6,162 nucleotides of DNA. Origin: Gemmatimonadota bacterium. Lineage in GTDB: Bacteria; Gemmatimonadota; Gemmatimonadetes; Gemmatimonadales; GWC2-71-9. The stretch spans positions 1 through 6,162 of the forward strand of contig JAOUDR010000184.1 of the NCBI GenBank assembly GCA_029859185.1, in the 5' to 3' direction. Positions 1-5,721 of the stretch are shown here, piece by piece; within the stretch, counting starts at the first letter, position 1, and each line of letters begins with the position of its first letter. The notes beneath the pieces are model-generated. The model searched no databases and was not told where the DNA came from. It saw nothing but the letters and a program-made list of their open reading frames with translations. The translations under genes and the position numbers were made by a program.

Positions 1-216
1 CGTCCCGCCCAACGTGGTGAGGTGGCAGCCGAGCTTGCGGTAGAGGTGGTAGTGGCTCCCCTCGTTGAAGAGGTGCAGGTCGTCTTCAGTGATGGGCTGA
101 GCCTGGACGGGACGGAGTTCCGCGCTCGCCTCGGCAGCGGCACCGCCGGCCGTGGATGCGGCTGCATCGCGCTTGGGGGCTGCGTGCCTGCGCTTCGGCT
201 TGGGCTTCTCGGTCAC
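1..216 (-). CDS. glgB: 1,4-alpha-glucan branching enzyme, N-terminal part (runs off left edge)
   Basis: The visible 72 codons encode the start of the glycogen branching enzyme, which cuts alpha-1,4-glucan chains and re-attaches them as alpha-1,6 branches in the cytoplasm. The diagnostic part is residues 42-64, where ITEDDLHLFNEGSHYHLYRK is followed by LGCH. This matches the conserved GlgB opening (D-L-x-L-F-N-E-G-xx-xx-L-Y-x-K-L-G-x-H) just before the CBM48 domain. The first 40 residues are a low-complexity, Lys/Ala-rich extension (TEKPKPKRRHAAPKRD) that is probably disordered. The start is GTG at 216-214, chosen because GGGAGG lies four bases upstream and the conserved block follows in frame. 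The catalytic GH13 barrel lies beyond the edge, so activity cannot be judged here. It shares a strand with the kinase gene, but a gap of nearly 800 bases makes an operon unlikely. The family call is firm because the motif is distinctive. Confidence 0.88.
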   Translation of the reverse strand, partial: MTEKPKPKRRHAAPKRDAAASTAGGAAAEASAELRPVQAQPITEDDLHLFNEGSHYHLYRKLGCHLTTLGGT

Positions 217-220
217 GATC

Positions 221-226
221 CCTCCC
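221..226 (-). promoter_or_regulatory. Ribosome binding site of glgB
   Basis: GGGAGG on the minus strand lies four bases before the GTG at 216-214. It supports the GTG as the start of glgB. Confidence 0.6.
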
Positions 227-529
227 GTTGTGGCGCCTTGGCCGGAGGCGCGTAACGCGCGGGGGCGGTGGCGGACGCTATTGAACCCCCTCCTCAGGAG
301 GAACGTCAGATACGCCGCCGCACCAGCGCTCCGACGCGCACTTCGCCCTCCGCTACGATAGGGTCGGACCCGGCAACTGGCCAGACGGACCCGCCCCGCG
401 GGCCAGGACAAGCACCGCCGCGGACCCCAACGCATGGGAAGGTCTTTGGGAAAGTCCGACTTCTAGAGAATGAAAAGGAATGCGGGGGTTTGGACGGAAT
501 CGGCCTCAGAAGGGCATGGGAGTGATAGG

Positions 530-558
530 TTTAGAGTGATTTGCCCACGATCTGCCAA
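530..558 (-). promoter_or_regulatory. Candidate sigma70-type promoter facing glgB
   Basis: On the minus strand TTGGCA (558-553) is followed by a 17-base spacer and TCTAAA (535-530). These match the -35 and -10 consensus at five and four of six positions, with ideal spacing. Transcription would begin near 523, leaving a leader of about 300 bases before the glgB start at 216. No other gene on this strand lies between. It is the best-looking candidate in an otherwise GC-rich stretch, but it rests on pattern alone. Confidence 0.4.
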
Positions 559-606
559 GGTCGGAAGGGGACTTGAAAACCGCCGGGCGCAAGCCCTTGG
601 GGGTTC
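554..606 (+). pseudogene. tRNA-Ser-like core, probably degraded or coincidental
   Basis: The plus strand has features in the order of a class II tRNA-Ser. There is a D-arm-like TGCCAAGG...GGAAGGGG (554-570) and an anticodon-loop-like CTTGAAA (572-578), which would place anticodon UGA. A variable-arm hairpin follows, GGGC-GCAA-GCCC (585-596), then TTGGGGGTTC (597-606), which resembles the usual start of the T arm. It is not an intact tRNA: the putative anticodon stem (567-571 with 579-583) pairs at only three of five positions, the T loop does not continue as GAAT followed by a closing stem, and the acceptor stem does not pair. It is either a relic of a tRNA-Ser or a chance resemblance built around a GNRA hairpin. 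Confidence 0.25.
578..605. repeat. Inverted repeat with GNRA tetraloop
   Basis: AACC (578-581) pairs with GGTT (602-605), CC (583-584) with GG (599-600), and GGGC (585-588) with GCCC (593-596), closing on a GCAA loop (589-592). This gives ten base pairs with one G-G mismatch and a two-base TT bulge. The GNRA loop favours an RNA read from the plus strand, although the stem also forms on the other strand. Confidence 0.5.
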
Positions 607-612
607 ACCTGC

Positions 613-629
613 GGCGACCCGCGGTCGCC
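613..629. repeat. Perfect 7-bp inverted repeat
   Basis: GGCGACC (613-619) and GGTCGCC (623-629) are perfect reverse complements around the three-base spacer CGC. The stem lies eight bases after the GCAA hairpin. No T-run follows on either strand, so it is unlikely to be a simple terminator. Confidence 0.55.
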
Positions 630-641
630 TCGGTGTCCTTC

Positions 642-678
642 GGATCGAGGCCCCCGCTTCAGGGCGGTCGGCTCGACC
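642..678. repeat. Imperfect inverted repeat
   Basis: GG-A-TCGAG (642-649) pairs with CTCGACC (672-678), with A644 bulged. Inside it, GCCC (650-653) can pair with GGGC (662-665). This is the third stem in a row in this segment. Confidence 0.4.
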
Positions 679-724
679 TTCTCTCCCACCGAATCCCCAC
701 CATTCTCCTTGTTGTTTCCCGCAA

Positions 725-752
725 ACCGATGGGCTATCAGAACACCGTCGGT
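725..752. repeat. 8-bp inverted repeat with competing partner
   Basis: ACCGATGG (725-732) pairs with CCGTCGGT (745-752) around a 12-base loop, with one T-G wobble. The same 5' arm (CCGATG, 726-731) can instead pair with CATCGG at 772-777, so two mutually exclusive stems are possible. Confidence 0.4.
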
Positions 753-1000
753 AGTGATTCGCAGGATTCAACATCGGCGTGAGGCTCTGCCAGCGCCCCG
801 CCGCCTGCCGGACGTCTCCCCCAGCCAGACGCCCGCCCGCAACGGGCAGGTATCGCCCCTTTTGCTGGGTCTCGAGAACGAACGTGTCGAGTCTCTTCCC
901 GGTCGATACCGCATCGACTGCGTCGAGGAAGCCGCGTCCTACGTTGGTCCTCAGATTTCAGACCCGAAAGGTCGACAAGAACGCCACGTGACAGCGGTGT

Positions 1001-3976
1001 TCATCCCTTCGCCCGCAGCAGTGCCAGGAGCGCCGTGCGGACGCTGTCAACTTGCGGTCTGCCGATATCGTCCGGATCGGTCCGGAGCGCGAGGTAGCGC
1101 TGGAACGCCTCGACGGCGCCGGCGGTGTCACCGACGATCACGCTGAGGTCCCCCTCTTCCTTCAGCAGGGCCGCGCGGTGCTGCCAGAAGAACGGCTGCC
1201 CCAGCAGATGCATGCGTGCGACGGCAAGCGCGCGCTCATGCTGTCCCCGCTGGCGTCGGAGTCGTGCAAGCACGGGGATGGCGGCATTCGTGGGGAACTC
1301 CCAGCGCGTGCCGCGCCGCAGCAGTGCCTCGAGTCGATCGAGCGCCGGCGTCTCCCGAGCGCCGGGATCGTGCGACTCGACGAGTGCCTCCGTCAGTGCC
1401 GGACAGATCCCTTCCATGTCGAACTCATGGAACCACGGGACCAGCGCGCGCGCCGCTTCACGCACGCCGATCGTATCACCCCGCGCCGCGCGATATAGCA
1501 GGTGGTAGCAGCGGAGATGTGGTGGTTGGTCGACGGGCACACCGCCGACGTAGCGGGGCGCCGGCTCCTCGGCCATCACGCGGATCGACTCCGCCGCCAG
1601 CGCCGCGACACTGTCGAGACCGGGATACATGAGCCAGAAGTCGATCAGGAACGTCTGCCTACCGGTGCGACCGTTCCAGGAGATCAATCCGAGCGGACCG
1701 GTGAGGACATCGGTGACCTGACGCAGCCGGCCCTTCCAGAGGCCCTCATAGCCCAGGTCAAACGCATTGCGGATCGAATCCGTCCTGGTCACGACGTGGG
1801 CCCGGAGCTGCTTCCGCAACAGATCGCTATCAGTGTGCGGCAGCCCAAGCAGGATCTCCATTGACTGCACCCGCGCCCGCACCCGCGCATCCGCCACGCG
1901 CGGGTCACCAGCGACGACCCGGGCACGCAGCTCCCGCACCGTAGCGGAATCCCCCAACGCCAGGGCGACGACCCACCGGAGCCCGACCCATTCCTGCCCG
2001 AGGGTGTCCGCCACCGCGAGATAGCGCGGCCCGACCCGACGCAACCACACCAGATCTTCCAAGCCGAGCGCGGCCCCCACGTTCCGCGTCACGACATCCG
2101 GCGTGCTCGAGTCGAGTGCCCATGCCCGTTCGAACGCCCGCCGCGCCTCGGCTTCCCACGCGGGGACCGGGATGATGGTGCCCGTGCTGCGGAGCCGCGC
2201 GGCGTAGGTTCCCCACGCCAGTGGGTCGTCAGGTGCAACTTCGAGCCACGCGCGCACCGCCGTGATGTTGTCCGCATCGGTTGCTGCCGTGTCGACGCGT
2301 TGGCTCACGAGCAGGAACGTGAGCACCGCCTGTTCGCGCCGCCCCAGCGACGCCCGGTGTGCCCGCGCGAGTGGTAGCGCCTGCCAGACCGGCCCTCCCG
2401 GTGTCTGAGCCAACCGCAGCGCCGCGAGCGCGAACGTGGAGTCCAGCTCCACCGCACGACCGAGCATGCGAACCGCGTTGGCGTATTGGCCGGCCCGCAA
2501 CGCCCGGGTGCCGGCGAGATACGCGCTCACCGCCTCCGCCGGACGCCCGACGAGACTGGCAAGGCGGTCCTTGCTCTCCCCCAATTGGTCGCCCAACAGT
2601 TCGACCGCCAGCTGCTGGATCAACGCGTGCACACTGTCCGGTGGGCCGGCTACCGTGCTGCGGGCCGTGGTGGCACCGTCGGGGACCCGTCGCAGCCACG
2701 CGTTCAGCGTGACACGCGTCCCCGCTTGCGCGACCCGGCCCTCCAGGACGTGACTGGCCCGGAACTGCGCGCCGAGGCGGAGCGCGGCATCGGGGGTGGT
2801 CCACTCACCGCGGGCGCGGCGGTCCGCCAGCGCCAGGAGAACGGGGTTGGGCTCGATGGCGCGCGGACCCGCATCGCCGGACAGGATGGGGTATAGGAAG
2901 TCGATGATCCCCTCATCGAGGGTCGCGAGGGCCGGGTCGGTGGCACTCACGTCGAACGGCAGGATCGCGACGGCATTGGGATCGAGGTCCACCCATTCCC
3001 AGCTCTTCGCGGCGCGGTAGCGCGCGGTCCCGTACAGCCCGGCCGCCAGGACCGCCACGCTGGCCACGGCCAGCGCGAGCCGCCGCACGGTCTTCCGCGT
3101 CCGCTGCTGGCGCCGGTACGCGCTCGCATCGATCTGGAGTGCCGTGCTGAACTGGTCCGCCGTCGCAAACCGGTCCGCCGGGCTCTTCGCCAAGACCGTC
3201 GTCAGCGCTGCTTCGACCGGCGCCGGCACCAACTCCCGCACCACCGAGATCCGCGGCACCGGCTCAGCCAACTTCTTCGCCCACAGCGCCTCCGGGGTCG
3301 ACGCCGTGTACGGCGTCTCCCCACTCAGCATCTCGTACAGCACACACCCCAGACTGTAGAGATCACTCCGCCCATCCACCCGCTCGTCCGCACTTCCCTG
3401 CTCCGGACTCATGTACGCCGGCGTCCCCACCGCAATCCCCGTGTGCGTCAGCCGCTCATCGCCCGCCGTCGCCACGGCCTTGGCGATCCCGAAATCCGCC
3501 ACCCACACGTGCCCGTCCTCGAGCAGGATGTTCCCGGGCTTGATATCGCGATGGATCACGCCGCGCTCGTGCGCGTAGCCCAGCGCCGCGGCTACCGCCC
3601 GCGCGATCCGCAGCGCCTCGTCGAGCGGCAACTGCCGCTCCCGCGCCAGTCGATCGCGGAGGCTGCCCGCCACCAGCGGCATGGCGTAGAAGAGGAGGTC
3701 GGTCGCGTCGCCTGGTCCCGCCACGCCGCTGCCGCTATCGGTGAGCCGCAGGATGTTGGGGTGGTCGAGCTGTGCCGTGACCCGAATCTCCCGCAGAAAC
3801 CGCTCGCGGGTGATCACGTTGGCCAACTCCGGCCGCAGCACCTTCAGGGCGACCGGGCGATGGGCAACGCGGTCGTCGGCCAGATACACGATGGCCACAC
3901 TGCCCCGCGCCAACTCGCGCTGGATCTCGTAGCGATCCGCGAGGACCGCGTGGAGTCGCTCCTCACCGCCGGACAC
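1001..3976 (-). CDS. Membrane-anchored Ser/Thr protein kinase with TolB-like and TPR-type sensor region
   Basis: This 991-residue protein should phosphorylate Ser/Thr residues in the cytoplasm in response to something sensed outside the membrane. The Hanks-type kinase domain spans about residues 16-280: VALK lysine K45, helix-C E63, catalytic HRDIKPGN (D144, K146, N149), DFG 161-163, activation-segment threonines T177, T179 and T185, SPE 190-192, and D205 of the F helix. The glycine loop is degenerate: ELARGSVAIVY keeps only G25, against the usual GxGxxG. A basic stretch (RRQQRTRKTVRR, 288-299) precedes one membrane helix at 300-317. Residues 334-462 (AVAILPFDVSATDP, later ASHVLEGRV) resemble the TolB-like/COG5616 domain found after such kinases. 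About 480-990 is alpha-helical and TPR-like (clearest at 482-520). The start is GTG at 3976-3974, just before the kinase domain, with GAGGA upstream; longer in-frame readings add a sequence unlike kinases. It diverges from the SDR gene. The substrate is unknown. Confidence 0.88.
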   Translation of the reverse strand: MSGGEERLHAVLADRYEIQRELARGSVAIVYLADDRVAHRPVALKVLRPELANVITRERFLREIRVTAQLDHPNILRLTDSGSGVAGPGDATDLLFYAMPLVAGSLRDRLARERQLPLDEALRIARAVAAALGYAHERGVIHRDIKPGNILLEDGHVWVADFGIAKAVATAGDERLTHTGIAVGTPAYMSPEQGSADERVDGRSDLYSLGCVLYEMLSGETPYTASTPEALWAKKLAEPVPRISVVRELVPAPVEAALTTVLAKSPADRFATADQFSTALQIDASAYRRQQRTRKTVRRLALAVASVAVLAAGLYGTARYRAAKSWEWVDLDPNAVAILPFDVSATDPALATLDEGIIDFLYPILSGDAGPRAIEPNPVLLALADRRARGEWTTPDAALRLGAQFRASHVLEGRVAQAGTRVTLNAWLRRVPDGATTARSTVAGPPDSVHALIQQLAVELLGDQLGESKDRLASLVGRPAEAVSAYLAGTRALRAGQYANAVRMLGRAVELDSTFALAALRLAQTPGGPVWQALPLARAHRASLGRREQAVLTFLLVSQRVDTAATDADNITAVRAWLEVAPDDPLAWGTYAARLRSTGTIIPVPAWEAEARRAFERAWALDSSTPDVVTRNVGAALGLEDLVWLRRVGPRYLAVADTLGQEWVGLRWVVALALGDSATVRELRARVVAGDPRVADARVRARVQSMEILLGLPHTDSDLLRKQLRAHVVTRTDSIRNAFDLGYEGLWKGRLRQVTDVLTGPLGLISWNGRTGRQTFLIDFWLMYPGLDSVAALAAESIRVMAEEPAPRYVGGVPVDQPPHLRCYHLLYRAARGDTIGVREAARALVPWFHEFDMEGICPALTEALVESHDPGARETPALDRLEALLRRGTRWEFPTNAAIPVLARLRRQRGQHERALAVARMHLLGQPFFWQHRAALLKEEGDLSVIVGDTAGAVEAFQRYLALRTDPDDIGRPQVDSVRTALLALLRAKG

Positions 3977-3981
3977 AGACG

Positions 3982-3997
3982 TTCCTCGAAGCGAGGA
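3982..3997 (-). promoter_or_regulatory. Kinase ribosome binding site within a hairpin
   Basis: GAGGAA (3987-3982) lies five bases before the GTG start and is the likely Shine-Dalgarno sequence. It forms the 3' arm of a perfect six-base-pair stem, TCCTCG / CGAGGA (3997-3992 with 3988-3983), around a three-base loop. In the mRNA the ribosome binding site would be paired, which could lower translation initiation or make it conditional. Confidence 0.5.
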
Positions 3998-4057
3998 CCT
4001 ACCAACTCGCTCGACCGCGCATGAAGTCCGGCTGAAATAATCGTGAAGCCTGGTCGG

Positions 4058-4077
4058 TGCCCGGGCAGTCGGCCGAC
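4058..4077. repeat. Two abutting perfect 10-bp palindromes, possible operator
   Basis: TGCCCGGGCA (4058-4067) is directly followed by GTCGGCCGAC (4068-4077). Each equals its own reverse complement. Their centres are 10 bases apart, about one helical turn. In addition, GGTCGG (4052-4057) and CCGACC (4073-4078) form an enclosing inverted pair. The location between divergent genes suits a regulator-binding site, but no known operator consensus is recognised. Confidence 0.35.
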
Positions 4078-4160
4078 CGGACTGCGCTCCGGACCACCCT
4101 CGAGCCACTGCCCGCGCGTCCGGGCGGGCCCGTCGCACGGCGCGCAGCGCGTCCGTTCGC

Positions 4161-4190
4161 GTGGCACCTGCTGGGGGATCTTCCTACAAT
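4161..4190 (+). promoter_or_regulatory. Candidate promoter of the SDR-ankyrin gene
   Basis: TACAAT (4185-4190) matches the -10 consensus at five of six positions. GTGGCA (4161-4166), 18 bases upstream, matches the -35 consensus at four of six. Transcription would start near 4197, giving a leader of about 50 bases before the ATG at 4249. The TGGCAC here recalls a sigma54 -24 element, but no GC element follows at the required distance. Confidence 0.45.
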
Positions 4191-4235
4191 TGGACCATCT
4201 GGAATCCCTCACATCCAGGTGCTCACCCGGCCGGA

Positions 4236-4241
4236 AGGGAG
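4236..4241 (+). promoter_or_regulatory. Ribosome binding site of the SDR-ankyrin gene
   Basis: AGGGAG, within GGAAGGGAG, lies seven bases before the ATG at 4249. It fixes this start over the upstream in-frame codons and over the later ATG codons at 4282, 4309 and 4321, which have no comparable site. That matters because the chosen start includes the signal peptide. Confidence 0.65.
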
Positions 4242-4248
4242 CCATCCG

Positions 4249-5697
4249 ATGTCGTTCGACTTTCGTCTGTCCGCCGGTGCCATGCGCGCACGGCTCGCCC
4301 TGGCGGTCATGACTGTTTCGATGGTGGCGTCGCCGATCCGGGCGCAGGACACGGACCAGGCGCGCGCCGTCCTCGTCACCGGATCGAGCTCCGGGATCGG
4401 CCTTCGCATGACCGAGGTTCTTTCGGAGAACGGGTTCCACGTCTACGCCGGGGCGCGAACGGCCGAGGATCTCGCACGCCTGGACGCGATGCAGAACGTG
4501 ACGTCGGTACGTCTGGATGTCACCGAGGAGAGCGACATCGACGCCGCGGTCGAGTTCGTGCGGGCCGAAGGCCGTGGCCTCTACGGACTGATCAACAATG
4601 CCGGCGTCGCGGTCATCGGGCCGCTCATCGAGCTGTCGGCGGAGGACATGGACTTCCAGCTCGACGTGAATCTCCTCGGTCCCTACCGCGTCACGCAGGC
4701 GTTCGCGGATCTGCTCATCGAGAGCAGGGGCCGAGTCATGACCGTCAGCTCCATCGCCGGCATCCTGTCCGGACCGTTCAGCGGCGCGTACAGCATGAGC
4801 AAACACGGCGTCGAGGCCTTTACCGACGCGCTGGCGGCCGAGCTGGATCGCTTCGATGTCGCCGTCGCCGCGGTGGAGCCCGGCAACTACAAGTCGCAGA
4901 TCACGGCGTCCATGGTCCGGCGCATGCAGGAGACCGGATACTCGGCCGAGGGTTCCCGGTACGGTTCGATGCTCGCCCTGATCAGCGGTCCGCTCGATCG
5001 CTCCCAGTTCGCCGAACCGGATGCCGTTGCGCTCGCGGCCCTCGACTTTCTTTCCACGGACGCACCCAGGCGCCGGTACATGGTCGTGCCCACCCGAAAC
5101 GAGGCCGAGATCACGATCCGCCAGGCCCTGCGGGAACTGGTCGAGCTGAACGCAGGACACCGGTTCTCGTACAGTCGGGACGAGCTGGTACGGATGCTCG
5201 ATGACGCGTTGGGCGAGCCGGTAGCCCCCTCGCCAGACGGGCCCGCGAGCGTCGGGCTTCACCAGGCGGCCGCGGTGGGCGATCTCGCGGCCGTCCGACG
5301 ACAGATCGCCGCCGGCGCGGACCTCAATGCGAGAGAGCCGTCGGGCGGCTCGAGCCCCTTGATCACGGCGGCCACGTTCGGCCACGCGGACGTGGCCCGG
5401 GCGTTGATCGCGGCGGGTGCCGACCTGGACCAACGCAACAACGATGGATCGACCGCACTGCTCACCGCGGCCTTCTTCTGCCGCACCGAGATCGTCGCGG
5501 CCCTGCTGACTGCCGGCGCCGACAAGAGCATTCGGAACAATGCCGGATCTACCGCGCTGGATGTCGTCACCGCCCCATTCGACGCTGTCCGGGGCATCTA
5601 CGACTTCGTCGGGGCGGCCTTGGCACCGTACGGACTGAAACTGGACTACGAGCGGATCGAGACGACGCGGCCCACGATTGCCGACATGCTGCGGTAG
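4249..5697 (+). CDS. Exported short-chain dehydrogenase/reductase fused to ankyrin repeats
   Basis: This 482-residue protein has three parts. Residues 1-32 look like a Sec signal peptide: basic residues up to R15, hydrophobic core LALAVMTVSMVA, and likely cleavage after PIRA (before Q33). Residues about 38-290 are a classical NAD(P)-dependent SDR with TGSSSGIG (44-51) for the cofactor, D90, NNAG (116-119) and the full catalytic set N141, S168, Y181 and K185 (YSMSK), plus PG at 211-212. The style (HVYAGAR, VRLDVT, VEPGNY) resembles 17-beta-hydroxysteroid/retinol dehydrogenase-like SDRs, but the substrate cannot be read from sequence. After a helical linker, residues about 336-440 hold three ankyrin repeats and part of a fourth (GLHQAAAVGDLAAV, SPLITAATFGHADV, TALLTAAFFCRTEI). 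The tail (LKLDYERIETTRPTIADMLR) resembles ends of other bacterial ankyrin proteins. Typical SDRs are about 250 residues, so the ankyrin part is a genuine addition. It is divergent from the kinase gene and convergent with the DUF1028 gene. Domain calls are firm; export is likely but unproven. Confidence 0.88.
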   Translation: MSFDFRLSAGAMRARLALAVMTVSMVASPIRAQDTDQARAVLVTGSSSGIGLRMTEVLSENGFHVYAGARTAEDLARLDAMQNVTSVRLDVTEESDIDAAVEFVRAEGRGLYGLINNAGVAVIGPLIELSAEDMDFQLDVNLLGPYRVTQAFADLLIESRGRVMTVSSIAGILSGPFSGAYSMSKHGVEAFTDALAAELDRFDVAVAAVEPGNYKSQITASMVRRMQETGYSAEGSRYGSMLALISGPLDRSQFAEPDAVALAALDFLSTDAPRRRYMVVPTRNEAEITIRQALRELVELNAGHRFSYSRDELVRMLDDALGEPVAPSPDGPASVGLHQAAAVGDLAAVRRQIAAGADLNAREPSGGSSPLITAATFGHADVARALIAAGADLDQRNNDGSTALLTAAFFCRTEIVAALLTAGADKSIRNNAGSTALDVVTAPFDAVRGIYDFVGAALAPYGLKLDYERIETTRPTIADMLR

Positions 5698-5715
5698 CAC
5701 CGAGGGGGCCACCGC
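5691..5715. terminator. Weak inverted repeat between convergent gene ends
   Basis: GCGGT (5691-5695) can pair with ACCGC (5711-5715) across the 24-base gap between the SDR stop (5695-5697) and the DUF1028 stop (5722-5724). The stem is only five base pairs with a 15-base loop and has no T-run. It could weakly serve both genes, but the evidence is thin. Confidence 0.15.
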
Positions 5716-5721
5716 CTTCCC

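Larger units (their letters stand above)
217..1000. other. Long intergenic region between the kinase gene and glgB
   Basis: No convincing protein gene lies in this stretch. The open frames are short, lack ribosome binding sites, and their translations are low-complexity Arg/Pro/Ala-rich sequences typical of chance frames in GC-rich DNA. It contains a candidate promoter toward glgB (530-558), a cluster of inverted repeats (578-605, 613-629, 642-678, 725-752), a tRNA-Ser-like stretch (about 554-606) and small hairpins at 289-301 (CCTCCTCAGGAGG) and 835-847 (GCCCG/CGGGC). No hairpin followed by a T-run is visible downstream of the kinase stop, so no intrinsic terminator can be named. The part from 217 to about 523 would be a roughly 300-base glgB leader if the candidate promoter is real. 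I matched none of it to a known riboswitch. Confidence 0.6.
3977..4248. other. Divergent intergenic region between the kinase and SDR-ankyrin genes
   Basis: This 272-base region must carry the control sequences of two divergent genes. Rightward, a candidate promoter lies at 4161-4190. Leftward, the only AT-rich patch is GATTATTTC (4042-4034 on the minus strand), which could act as a -10 element about 60 bases before the kinase start, but I see no good -35 partner. Between them sit the paired palindromes at 4058-4077. The rest is plain GC-rich sequence. The frame that continues upstream of the SDR start has no ribosome binding site and a non-conserved Pro/Arg-rich translation. Confidence 0.6.

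Noticed and set aside
440..480. GGGAAAGTCCGAC resembling the conserved GAGGAAAGTCCGGRC of RNase P RNA
   Set aside because: None of the other conserved RNase P blocks is found nearby on either strand.
463..774. A 103-codon minus-strand open frame in the long intergenic region
   Set aside because: It has no clear ribosome binding site and its composition is not protein-like. It overlaps the inverted-repeat cluster and the candidate promoter.
835..847. GCCCG-CAA-CGGGC hairpin as a terminator for the kinase gene
   Set aside because: It lies about 150 bases past the kinase stop and has no T-run on the minus strand.
871..975. Six TCGA tetranucleotides within about 105 bases, with small inverted pairs such as TCGAT/ATCGA at 903-917
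   Set aside because: TCGA is frequent in high-GC genomes and the spacing is irregular. No longer shared motif surrounds the copies.
3977..4138. A 54-codon upstream extension of the kinase frame
   Set aside because: The conserved kinase domain starts shortly after the GTG at 3976, which has a Shine-Dalgarno sequence. The extension is basic low-complexity sequence and covers the palindromes and the AT-rich patch.
4057..4248. A 64-codon upstream extension of the SDR-ankyrin frame
   Set aside because: It has no ribosome binding site, is Pro/Arg-rich, contains the candidate promoter and would bury the signal peptide inside the protein.
3844..5712. A 622-codon open frame on the minus strand opposite the SDR-ankyrin gene, running into the start of the kinase gene
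   Set aside because: It is antisense to a gene with complete SDR motifs and overlaps the kinase gene in another frame. Its translation is Arg/Gly/Asp-rich with no recognisable domain, as expected for the opposite strand of GC-rich coding DNA.
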